Made by a program: the position numbers and the translations under genes. The notes under the pieces were generated by a model. The model had not been told where the DNA came from, ran no database searches, and was given only the letters and a program-made list of their open reading frames with translations. From contig CM043959.1 of NCBI GenBank assembly GCA_014529385.2, forward strand, positions 58,756,753 through 58,820,752: 64,000 nt of DNA, in the 5' to 3' direction. The DNA comes from Adiantum capillus-veneris. Lineage: Eukaryota > Streptophyta > Polypodiopsida > Polypodiales > Pteridaceae. Positions 34,302-47,210 of the stretch are shown here, in pieces. The first letter of the stretch is position 1, and every line of letters starts with the position of its first letter.

Positions 34302-35546
34302 GTGGAAGACAGCACAAGGGCTACCCTAGCTGATTTGTTGACCTACAAGGAGAATCCTCTTCTTGTTAAGGAAGAGGTGGTGAGAAAGGTAGTTGAAGAA
34401 GTGCCACAGATCAGCAATGCACATGTCTTGTTCTTTGATGGCTCATACAAGAAGAGCCATGATGCGGCTTCAGGGGGTATAGCACTTTATGATCCAGAGG
34501 GAAAGCTAGTGTGCAAGAGAGGGTTCAAGTTGGATGCTCATAGTAACAATGAGGCTAAATATGCTACTTTGGAAGCTAGATTACACATTTGTTTGAAGCA
34601 TGGGGTTAGAAGGTTGAGCATAAAAGGTGATGCCTTGTTAGTTGTAAAGCAAGTGCTGGGTGTGTGGAAGAGCAAGAACACCTCATTGAAGGAAATGTGT
34701 TTCAGAATTAAAGGTCTGTTAAAAAATTTTGAAGCATGGAGCATCAGACACATTGAACGTGCTCTAAATGGAGAGGCACATGAAGCAACTCAAAGTATGA
34801 TTGGGGAGCTATTTGTGTTGAGGACCAATTTACCTCTTTATCATGGTCGGGAAAGTTTGGCTCAAGAAGAGGAGTTTTTGCTAACAGGAATCATTCCGAA
34901 GGACATTCAAAAGTCTAAGAAGTATGGTTTTGTGCGAAGAGCATACATGTGCAAATTGATTGGTGATGTCTTATACATGAAAGGGGCTGATCTCGTGTTG
35001 ATACGTGTACCTTGGAGGGAGAAGCTTTATAGAGTGTTGGAAGAGAATCATGAAGGCGCATGTGGCGGCCATTTTGCTCTAAAGATCACCTTGCATAAGA
35101 TCTTGCAAAAGGGGTATGTATGGCCTAGTTTGCACAAGGATGTTCACCATTGGTGTAGGTCTTGCAATAGGTGTCAAGCATTTGGGAAGAGAGTGTTGAA
35201 GCCAGATCTACGAAAAACCATTATGGCATTTGATGTGTTTGAAAAGTGGGGGATTGATGCAATAGGCCCGTTACCTATCACAAGTAGGGGCAAAAGCTAT
35301 ATTTTGATTGCAGTGGAATATCTCTCTAGATGGGCAGAGGCTATATCAGTAAAACAAATCACTGCAAAGGATGTGGCAAAATTTTTGTATGATGAAATAT
35401 GTTGCAAGTTTGGGGTGCCATTGGAGCTACTTTCAGATAAGGGGCCAGGATTTAGAGAAAAACTGCTAGACTTCTTATGCGCGAAGATGAAGATTAGGCA
35501 CCAGCATACCACTCCTTATTACCCACAGTGTAATGGCTTAAATTAA
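34302..35546 (+). pseudogene. Second RNase H plus integrase of element 3
   Basis: A continuous 414-codon frame. Residues ~35-170 are a second RNase H (aRNH): LFFDGS, SNNEAKYATLEARL and IKGDALLVVKQ supply the first three acidic residues, and the last is lost (ALNGEAHEA has His in the usual Asp place). Residues ~245-300 hold an HHCC zinc finger (NHEGACGGHF ... CRSCNRCQAF). The integrase core has WGIDAIGPLP and LSDKGPGF, the first two DDE aspartates. The frame ends with TAA at 35544-35546, exactly where the catalytic Glu (N-G-x-x-E) is expected, so one GAA-to-TAA type change removed both catalysis and the C-terminus. Confidence 0.9.
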
Positions 35547-36047
35547 AGATTCAATGGTGAGTTGGTACAAATCCTTTCGAAAGTGACAGAGCACCAAGGA
35601 AAGAATACTTGGGATTTGGAATTGCCTAGTGCATTATGGGCTTACCGTACTTCGGTGAAGACAGGTACAGGGTTTACCCCATTTCATTTGGTATATGGAA
35701 AGGAAGCACTATTGCCTGTGGAGGTAGAGGTACCTACGGTCAAGATGTTAGAGAAGTTGCTTGGGCCGCCTAGTGATGCATTCAAAGAGAGGCTCTTGCA
35801 GTTACAAGAGGTTCAGTTGGATAGGATGAGCACATTGGAGCATTATGGGCAGATGCAGGATAGGGCTTTGGCAAAGATAAATGAAAAGGTCAAGAGTAAG
35901 GGTATCAAGAAGCATGACTTGGTTTTGCGCTACAACAGTAAGCTGGACAACACCTTCCAAAAGAAGTTTCAAATTAAGTGGAGTGTTTTCCAAATGGTAC
36001 TTATCAGTTGGCTAACTTGGATGGGATTCTACATGGGTCGAGGGTAA
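35547..36047 (+). pseudogene. Integrase C-terminal part of element 3
   Basis: The same frame resumes after the stop with RFNGELVQILSKVTEHQGK, LPSALWAYRTSVKTGTGFTP and FHLVYGKEALLPVEVEVP. The C-terminal DNA-binding part follows (KGIKKHDLVLRYNSKLDNTF). No chromodomain is present. A frame break near 35985 alters the last residues. Confidence 0.85.
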
Positions 36048-36204
36048 ATGGATTGTGTCTTAAATTGTATCTGCTAGATTGATGATGGTGGAGCAAGATG
36101 AGTTGTCTGCAGAACAAGTAATATATGCGAGAGATGAGGAGACCTGTGACGCGGCGAGTCTCATATCTCTTTTTGCTGCTACTGATCATGAATGATCTAC
36201 CAGG

Positions 36205-36223
36205 CTAGGAGATGGGCAAATTA
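36205..36223 (+). promoter_or_regulatory. Polypurine tract of element 3
   Basis: The purine-rich sequence aggagatgggcaaatta lies just before the 3' LTR start TGTCAGG. Confidence 0.6.
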
Positions 36224-37367
36224 TGTCAGGAGTTTTTTGGGGCAAGGTATTGTGCATATGTACATACACATGCATGGTGCATTGAATAGAGGATTGCCCA
36301 TTTTCTAGAGCCAGGTGGTTACGTGGGGCCCACATGTGTACAGGTAGGACAACATGTACATAGTGCATCGATTTTCACTATTACCAGTACCAGTGTGTTT
36401 TTTTTATAATAATGAGGAGCTGGTAATGCATAAAACTTCTCGAGGAAGCTATCTGCGGGCCGACAACATGAGGTAAGCAGGTGCATCAAATGGCATCTAG
36501 TGGCGTCAGGAGGTCGAATGGGGTCAATATTTGCACGTGGATGAGTACGGATACAACGTGGATGTTTTCTTGTGATAAATATGCAGAAAGGTCATCATGA
36601 GGACCATATTTTGGGGGCTACTTCATGTGGTGGTGGGATGCATTATTGGAAAAAGTTGAGTGCCAGGTGTGCGGATGATGCAAAAAGGTGACAACTATGC
36701 ACTGTGAGGTCAGTTTTTGGCATGTTCGGGGTCCGTTTGAGGTCATCTAAAAGGCCAAGGGTGCCCAACTAATAAAGATAAGTGTGGGAACTGAAAAAAA
36801 GGAGAGAAGACCAGAAAAAGCGTGGAGAGAAGAGGAGGAACAGCCGCAACTGTATTTTTGCTCATTTTGGAGCCTGTTTTGGCCGTAAACTGTCACTCCA
36901 TAGGTTGGATTTGAGCACTTTGACATTGTAGACTGAGGTTTTGGGCCATTCCAGACGCGATGGCACTGTCCATTTTGCCAAATTACGCACTGTTTTTCTG
37001 TTGTTTTGGTTGTGTAAGTTTCTCCTATGAGCGAAGCTTCTGCTCCTATTTGTGATTGTATCTGACATATTTTACCCATATTGTGTGAGTTGTTTGCTTC
37101 ATTGGTGTTGGCCCAAGCTCATTTATATATAAATATCAGAAGTTCTCCTCTTTTGAGCTGAGTTTTTTTGTGTGTGTGTGTGTCTTTCTCTGTGGAGTGG
37201 GCAAGTGGATAGTCTCTCTCCTCTCACTCCATAGGTGTGTTCCCTGTCTCGGCCAGGTGGGTTGTGTAAGCCGAGTGGTGCCCCATAGTGTGTGTGTGTG
37301 TGTATCTTCCCAAGAGTGTGTGTTGGGTCAATATAGAGGCGTTTTATGTGTTTCCATCCCTTTCACA
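36224..37367 (+). repeat. 3' LTR of element 3 (1144 bp)
   Basis: A close copy of 25896-27100 with shorter (GT)n tracts. It keeps a TATA-like box (TATATATAAATATC, about 37123) that is damaged in the 5' LTR. Confidence 0.92.
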
Positions 37368-37881
37368 ACGCTAATCAATGAAAGGGAGACATGGGGAGAG
37401 GGAAAGAGAGACAAAGAGATCAAAGGGAGGTTGATTCTCTTAACAGCTCATGTTAAAATATCCTCAGTTTCTGGTAAAGGATGATAAACGGGATTTTCCT
37501 TGGGATGAAACAATAGGTCAACTATACGCACACGTAGATAGATACATAGAGGGAGAGAGAGAAGACAAAGAAGATAAGTTCTACCTTCAATAGATCTCTC
37601 TCTCTCTCTCTCTCTCTCAATGAGAAGGGGCTAATTTTTATTAGTTAAAAAAAACTCTAAGAATGTCCAAATGGTGATGATTTTGAGGGCATTGAAGAAA
37701 CAACCTAGAACAGTGAGAACTGAGTACAACTAGCCACATGAAAAATTTGGAAAAACCAAAAAACAAATGAAAAACCTCTCTTAAAGGATTTAAAATTTCC
37801 CATGGTAAGCTAATTGGAGAGAGGATGATAGAAGCCCTAGAAAGATAGGCGTTTCCATCAAGAGGACACTCTGCAATTCGA

Positions 37882-37963
<82 letters not shown>

Positions 37964-38141
37964 AAAAACACACCCATGAGAAGAATTTATAATGTATATG
38001 CGTATACATTCCTATATAATATATATATACATATATATGATATGATGTGTATATATATATTATACATAAACATATGTATGTGTATACACACAACACATAC
38101 ACATGTGTGTGCGTGTGTGCACGCACGTGTGTGTGTGTGAT

Positions 38142-38175
<34 letters not shown>

Positions 38176-38423
38176 GGGGGGGGGGGGATAGAGAAAAAGA
38201 GAGATGGATACACTTTGTAATGGAAATGGCCTATGAACTTTGAGAGTAGCGAAAGTAGGAAATAAGATAAAGCACTTTTGTGAGATTATTTTGTGAGCAT
38301 AGCAGGGGAGCTTAATTGATGGTAGCAACATAAACATGGTACTTAGTTAACTTGGCATGAACAATACTTTTGCAAGAGAGAGAGTTTAGGGAGCATGACA
38401 ACAGTTGAGGACCGGATTCATAC
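37368..38423. repeat. First copy of 2.2-kb tandem duplication, right half
   Basis: It matches 39495-40662. It contains (CT)n, (CA)n and AT-rich runs, then (GT)n(AG)n and a 23-G run at 38165-38187. It ends at 'cggattcatacg', where the second copy begins. Confidence 0.88.
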
Positions 38424-40662
<2,239 letters not shown>

Positions 40663-40819
40663 GAGCCGGTCCCCCCTCCAATAGGCATTTGTAATATAGT
40701 TTCTCCCATCAAGAGAGACTTGGTACAATACAATCTTTGTGCTTCTTGTGACCTAGGTGATGCAATGAATATGGAAAGCTTCATGCATCACAAGCATAGC
40801 ATAAACTTTGTAGAAAGCC

Positions 40820-42166
40820 TTAACACTAGAATGGTAACAGGACACTTTTATGTCCTTGGACACTTTTGTGTCCTGTTAAGTGACCATTTTTCTTGAATTA
40901 TTTGAAGAGTATGAAAATAAATTTTTAGGTGCTATATATCCACAAAGTTGCCTTATGAGCTGAAAAAAACTTAGCATTTTTTTTTTAGTATCCATCTCAC
41001 CATTAACCTTACTCTTGCACAACATTTTTGAACCTAAACTGTGTGAAAAAACGGGTCCTATTTTTGGCTTTTTTTCAATTTTTGGCAGCTAAACCACTCT
41101 AAACTTCATGTTTGTGAGGTTTAGATGGCTAGAGGTTAGTCCTTCATAGTTCTCAACATGTTTTGATGCTTGTAGGGAGAGCTAAGTGTTAAAATTGAAA
41201 GTTATGACCAATTTACAAGAATTGCATAATCCTGTTTTTTGGCCAAAATTAGCACTTTTATGATTTTTTAGGTGGCTTTCTTGATATCCAAATTTAATTT
41301 TGATTGTGTCAGTGTAATGTATAACATAAAGCTAATCTTCCTTGAGTTTTGGGGGACCTAATATGCTATATAGCATAGTATATGATGATGGTTGAGTTTT
41401 TTGATTGCTGAACAATACGATACATTTTAGAGTAGCAAGTATAACTTTCTCAATATTGCTAGTCTCTTAGGCCACTTGTGTGTACTTTGTAGGTAGGAGC
41501 CATATCTAATCATAGACTACAAACTTGGCTAGATATTGAGTAGTTTCTATGGGTTTCTAGAGGTCATAATGCTAGACCCAGATTTTTCTTGTTTGCTGTA
41601 TTTAGCACTTTATCATTGCCCCCAAGGTTCCAATTGTAAGAGATCCATTATCCTTTTGACATGCTCCATGGTTCCTTTTGAATCCAGAGGCCCAAAGGAA
41701 ACTAAGAAAACATGTATATAGTATCTGTATTGAGCGTGACTATAGAAACTTTGATGATAGGTCCGCAGAATGGCAAAAATGCAACTTTTTTGTACCTATT
41801 TTTTTTGCCCAAAAACAAATTAGTGAGGTAAAAGCAACCATATGTTTTGGTCACCAACCCATTGAAGTTAACGGGGCATTTTATCTCATGTCCTACAAAA
41901 ATCTCCACTCTTATTTATATGCAATCAACCGTAAGAAATTGCTGTTTTGGGCAAAATGCACTGGTCCATCAACTTTGGAGGCTTGTAGTGACCAAGGGAT
42001 GAGAAAAATTACAAGTTTCTTATTTTTTCCATATGTAGTAGTTATTGAACTATAAGCTCATGAAAGGATTTTTCAAAATAAGTGGATCAACTATGGTTTT
42101 GGAAATTTTTTCCAAAACCGCGAAAGGACACTTTTATGTCCTGTTAGGTTACCATTCTAGTGTTAA
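40820..42166. mobile_element. 1.34-kb terminal-inverted-repeat element (CACTA-like ends)
   Basis: Ends at 40824 and 42162 are inverted repeats starting CACTAGAATGGTAAC and extending about 35 bp with a small gap. TTAA flanks both sides (40820-40823 and 42163-42166). Just inside both ends lies the motif GGACACTTTTATGTCC, itself a small GGACA/TGTCC palindrome, and a second version (GGACACTTTTGTGTCC) follows at the left end. The interior has no recognisable transposase. CACTA ends with subterminal repeats fit a non-autonomous CMC-type element, but the flanking TTAA (or TA) leaves piggyBac- or mariner-type insertion possible. Confidence 0.75.
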
Positions 42167-42496
42167 CTATCCGAAGCCTCAGTCCCAAGGCCTCAAACAC
42201 CTTCGAAGGTGGAGAGAGCTAACAGGGAATGAGGGTAGGGAATAGGAAGAAGAAACATTCCATAGGAGAAAGAAATAGTTCCTTACTAATCATCACTCTT
42301 CTTGCTAGCATACATAATATCATAGTAATGAAGATGGAGAAGATGTCAAGCTTAAGCATTGAAGCATGGCTCTTGGTTGGATATGCATTTTCATAGCCAA
42401 TAGTGTTGGTGTAGGCTCTCACTTCTCACAATCTTGGAGAAGGAGGTGGAGTTCCTCTACTTTCACCAAGTGAGAAGGAATCCACAAAATGAGTGT

Positions 42497-42556
<60 letters not shown>

Positions 42557-42679
42557 TGTATACCCCCCCAGCACACCCCTTGCTTGCTTGGGATCAGTTC
42601 TACCTTTTTCTCATGCCTCAAACTCATTGGACCCCTCTCCCCCTAGCCAATCACATGCAACATGCATTTCAAGTACATC
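42167..42679. other. Non-coding stretch with (GT)n
   Basis: A (GT)n tract runs at about 42492-42555. No gene is seen. A phrase like 'cattggacccctct..agccaat' (about 42625) recurs in the adjacent LTR at about 42770. Confidence 0.5.
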
Positions 42680-43540
42680 GGTAGTCTTTGGACAACTGTC
42701 CTCCTTACCCCTTAGAGAGAGAGAGAGCTTGAAAATAACTAGATATTTGTTGAATGGAACTAGAAGTTCATTGGACCCCTCTTTAGCCCAGCCAATAGCA
42801 TTTAAGCACACCATGTGGCTAAGCATAGGGAGAGTCTGACATGTGTCCCATGTGCCTCTTGAGAAAAGGGTGTCCTTTAAGTGAGTGGGAGGTTAAGTTA
42901 AAGATTCCCCTAACTTTGGGGCTTTTTTTCTCCTTTGTAGGGTCTCTTTTTTACTCAAGCATCTTACCCCCCATGCATAGGAAGCTTCTCAAGCACCTTA
43001 GTTATCAAGCACGACAAGGACCTCAAGCACCTTAGTCATCATGAACCTCAAGCACCTTAGTCAGCGACACGACAAGCACCTCAAGCACCTTAGATAACAA
43101 GCACGACAAGCACCTCAAGCTTAGGTCGGGTTCCCACCTCAAGCTCAGCCCTAGCTTGCCTAAGGTCAAAGGACTTTTAACACTAACTATTGGAGGTCTT
43201 TAATGAAGCTAACCCTAAGGTATTTTAAGGTCCATTAGATGCATGTTGCTCTTTGATAGACTACCTCCTTTTGGACTTGTATTGAGATGTGACCATCTCT
43301 CCTCTTGGTCCCCTGTTGAGATAGGTCTAGAAGCACTTATTGCACATTACTCTTTGGTAGACCGTCTCCTTTTGGATCCCTATTGAGATGCAACCATCTC
43401 TCCTTTTGGTTCCCTGCTGAGATAGGTCTAGAAGCACATGTCTCTATTCTAACTCTTGTTCCCGTTTATTCTCCCAGTTTAAATGATCAGTTTAATATGA
43501 GAAAATCATTTGGGCTAGTTAGGTATTAGATTTTATGAGA
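42680..43540 (-). repeat. 3' LTR of element 4
   Basis: About 860 bp, matching 44474-45407. It includes a minisatellite-like run of 'caagcacctta' and 'gacaagcacctcaag' phrases at about 42955-43130. Confidence 0.8.
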
Positions 43541-43929
43541 TAACCTCTCTCTTGAAATCATAGTCGTCCTCAACTATGAGGTAGAGAAGATAAATCCCAG
43601 TCATTAGTCCATGTTTCTTAGCGAGTAGAGGATCCCTTTTTACCCTAGGACATCATTCCAAGATGGATGACTAATCCATTTGGTGCTTGGGAGACGTAGT
43701 TGTTGCAAGAATGTATGCTCTTTAGTCCATAATATACTTCCAAAGTAGAGTGACAAGTTCTACTTGGTGTTTGTGAGACGTCGTCACCAAAAACATGATC
43801 CTAAGCATGCATACTATTTAAATTTGTGCATAATAAAAAGAGATCGAGTCTTATAAGACAAATACTTTTTAAATTTAAAATGCACTTTCATATGTTTACT
43901 TTAAGGCATCATTTTAAGCATTGACAAGG

Positions 43930-44440
43930 TTCATATTATCCTTAAGATAGGTTCTTTGCATCCATCTAGCATCTTTAAAAGAATAATTTTGAAACTTAAT
44001 AAGATATCGTCAGATAATCTTATTGTTTCTTAATACCTTGTCTTCATGTCGTAGAATAGAGTCAGATTGAAGTACTTCTTCTTGATCTTCGATTTTTGGA
44101 GGGTCTGCAACTATTGCTTCTTTTAATGGCGCTCCTTTGTAAGGCTTACGTAGGCTCTCGTGGAAAACATGGTGCATGAGCCAATGGTTGGGTAGCTTTA
44201 ATTTATAAGCCATATCATTGATTAACTTAAGAATTTAGAAAGGAACATAGTATCTTTTTGCTAGTTTAGCATAATACTCTTGGTGGCCCATAGTATGCCT
44301 TAGATGAGCCTTGAAAAACTTTAGCAAGACCCAATCGTTTTACATAAAGACTAAGGCTCTTATGTGTCTATTAGCAACAACCCTTTTTGCCTTTGCTTTG
44401 AGATGGATATAACCTCTTTAATCTTTGGAAAAGATTCTTG
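43930..44440 (-). pseudogene. Integrase tail and chromodomain of element 4
   Basis: Read leftwards, a degraded region with DWVLL-KF and AHLRHTMGHQEYYAKLAKRYYVPF-like blocks in shifting frames comes first. The open segment 44213-44010 follows: AYKLKLPNHWLMHHVFHESL, RKPYKG, then EDQEEVLQSDSILRHEDKVL and RNNKII. This is the classic chromovirus integrase-to-chromodomain junction. A TGA follows at once where Arg is usual. The same frame continues with RYLIKFQNYSFKDARWM to about 43960, giving the aromatic core of the chromodomain. The domain would direct integration to particular chromatin. It is broken by that stop. Confidence 0.85.
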
Positions 44441-44473
44441 TGAATGACGGCTATATTCATCAGTTTTAGCATG

Positions 44474-45407
44474 GGTAGTCTTTGGACAAGTGTCCTCCTT
44501 ACTCCTTAGGGAGAGAGAGCTTGAAAATACCTAGATATTTGTTGAATGGAACTAGAAGATCATTGGACCCCTCTTTAGCCTAGCCAATAGCATTTAAGGA
44601 CACCATGTGGCTAAGCATAGCGAGAGTTTGACATGTGTCCCATGTGCCCCTTGAGAAAAGGGTGTCCTTTGGGTGAGTGGGAGGTTAAGTCAAAGATTCC
44701 CCTAACTTTGGGACTTTCCCCCTCCTTTGTAGGGTCTATTTTTTACTCAAGCACCTTACTCCCCATGCATAGGAAGCTTCTCAAGCACCTTCCTCATCAA
44801 GTATGACAAGCACCTCAAGCACCTTAGTCGTCAAGCATGAAAAGGACCTCAAGCACCTTAGTCATCAAGCACAAAAAGCACCTAAGCACCTTAGTCATCA
44901 AGCATGACAAGCATCTTAAGCACCTTAGTCAGCAAGCACGAAAAGCACCTCAAGTGCCTAAGTCAGCAAGCACGACAAGCACCTCAAGCTTAGGTTGGGT
45001 TCCCACCTCAAGCTTAGTCCTAGCTTGTCTAAGGTCAAAGGACTTTTAACACTAGCTATTGGAGGTCTTTAATGAAGCTAACCTTAAGGTCTTTTAAGTT
45101 CCATTAGATGCATGTTGCCCTGTGATAGACTACCTCCTTCTGGATCCGTATTGAGATGTAACCAGCTTTCCTCTAGGTCCCTTGTTCAGATAAGTATAGA
45201 AGGACTTATTGCACACTGCTCTTTGGTAGATCGTCTCCTTTTGGACCCCTATTGAGATGCAACCATCTCTCCTTTTGGTCCCCTCCTGAGATAAGTCTAG
45301 AAGCACATGTCTCTATTCTAACTCTTGTTCTCGTTTATTCTCCCACATTAAATGATCAGTTCAATATGAGAATCATTTGGGTTAGTTAGGTATTAGATTT
45401 TATGACA
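44474..45407 (-). repeat. 5' LTR of element 4
   Basis: About 930 bp. It has the same minisatellite-like run (about 44750-45000), but with more repeats than the left copy. Confidence 0.8.
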
Positions 45408-45421
45408 CACTTACACAACAC

Positions 45422-46265
45422 ACACACACACACACTTATCTAGCTGGCAATTCATTGGCTAACCCTCGGCTTACAGATTCCCTTTTTGGTGCTTTAGACC
45501 GATGTCAGTCTAGGACGGGGGGTCATGCCTATATCTGTTAGAATGGCCTCTATTACACACGTAACTTTCAAGGTTTTGAGAATGGGTCTGGTCTTGGACA
45601 GAGAGCCTCACATTTCCTATGGAAACTCTTTGGGCATTTTCATATTGCAAGGTCTTAGTTGGATCACTAGCAAGTACTCGAAAGAGATTCTCTTTCATTA
45701 ATAGGGTTAGCTGAGTCCCCACTGGCGAACCCACACCATTGATTCGGTAAATCCTCACGTGAAGTGGCTCTTGGGTAGGTGCATGTGAACTCCTTTAACG
45801 CATTGGACCTTTCCTTAACTCAGGAACTCCTCACTGAAATTAATGATTTATGGGATAATTCACCAAACATGGGTGGTCATAAAGAAGTCTGCAATATTAG
45901 GGATGGGTACTTGAGTGGCCCCTCTAATTCTGGAATGGGCATTCTCTTATTATAAGAGTGAAGGTCTTCCCTACATACCCACTTTCCCCTTTTGGTTCAT
46001 GTTGAGCGACTTTATCTCATTTGTGGAATGAGATAAAGTCTCTACATACCCACTTTCCCCTTCTGGTTCATGTTGAGCGACTTTATCTCATTCGTGGAAT
46101 GAATCTCAGGTCTCCCTCTCTCATCTCGTATACGCAACCCGGACCTGCTTCATTTCCCTCTGCTCCTTTCCTCGTAGGTGCATGACTATCACAGCGCGGG
46201 CTACACGCACCTTATACACACATAGAGATGGCTGCACCTTTTCTTATGCCAGCGACTCACCATAG

Positions 46266-46327
<62 letters not shown>

Positions 46328-46444
46328 ACACACACACACACACACACACACATCCGATATAGTGCAGGTACTTTTTCCTACTCGCCATACCCTGGTGCCC
46401 TACTTGCAGCATCATGGATAATCCTTGCATGAACACAATTAGCA
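45422..46444. repeat. Left direct repeat of the 45-51 kb unit
   Basis: It matches 50086-51020. It has an internal ~70-bp tandem duplication near 45970-46100 ('tacccactttcccctt..ggttcatgttgagcgac') that the right copy lacks, and longer (CT)n and (CA)n tracts (46268-46352). Confidence 0.85.
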
Positions 46445-47157
46445 ATGGCAAAAATGCTGGTATGGACATGCTGGCCTTTCCAGCTCTTTGGATAGATTTG
46501 ATCCGGCAAATTTTCCACTTTATCAACCCTTCCAGGTAGGCTATGGATTGGTTCGCAAATTCGTAATTTTTGATACGTTCTACATTCACTATGCTACAAC
46601 AAAAACAAATTTGGCTGCAACAACCAATAGCCACATTTCGACATCAGCATGACAGGTAAGTGCCTATGCACTTACTCGGGATGGATAACATTTTTTGGAA
46701 ACGATACAAATCTGTAGTGATTGCAGGCGCATTAGATGTATAATAGTTGTATTGACTGATTAGGCATACTTGGTACTAAATTGTTTTTGCAATTGCATTT
46801 ACAGAAGCTGCATACATTGGTTTTTTAAAAAATGGCTTGTACAATACATATGGATGTTAAATGTGACTCTAGGTTAGTATACAATGCATTGACTCAAAAT
46901 TGAAATTCCAATGGGCTTCTAGCTGAACGTACAAAGTCATGACACATAAATGGCAAGCTTGTCGGACATTAATAAAAAAGGTCTTTTCTTAAAACAGAGA
47001 TACTTGCTTGCTTTTGGAAATTGGTGAATTAGTAGTGTTAATACACTGCATTTTCAACATACTGTGATCTAAATACCATAGATAGCGCATGATAGAATCA
47101 CCAATCGGACATACTTTGAGCAATAGCATGAGAAATAGATGGCTTGGCACCTACTCG

Positions 47158-47210
<53 letters not shown>

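Larger units (their letters stand above)
25896..37367 (+). mobile_element. Element 3: Tat-like Ty3/gypsy with nested solo LTR
   Basis: The 5' LTR 25896-27100 and 3' LTR 36224-37367 are close copies beginning TGTCA and ending TTCACA. Between them lie a primer-binding site, a 72-codon leader ORF, gag, protease, RT, two RNase H domains, integrase and a polypurine tract. A 2718-bp solo LTR sits between gag and protease. The flanking 4-mers are GCGT (25892-25895) and ACGC (37368-37371). The uninterrupted paralogous site at 39493-39496 reads GCGC, so both look like one-transition variants of a GCGC target duplication. Confidence 0.92.
42680..45407 (-). mobile_element. Element 4: internally deleted chromovirus (gypsy)
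   Basis: Direct repeats 42680-43540 and 44474-45407 are LTRs. The minus-strand start TGTCATAAAATC is kept in the right copy. A purine run (minus strand AAGAGAGAGG, about 43543-43553) sits just before the left LTR, as a polypurine tract should. Between the LTRs only ~0.9 kb remains: the integrase tail with chromodomain on the minus strand. Gag, protease, RT and RNase H are gone. No primer-binding site is seen next to the right LTR, so the deletion probably removed it. Confidence 0.82.

Noticed and set aside
41678-42055. 125-codon open frame inside the inverted-repeat element
   Set aside because: It has no transposase motif or other recognised domain, and its composition looks like chance.
46445-46480. 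tggtatggacatg as a primer-binding site for the 45-51 kb unit
   Set aside because: It lies ~17 nt inside the supposed LTR end and matches the Met-type site only over the first six bases.
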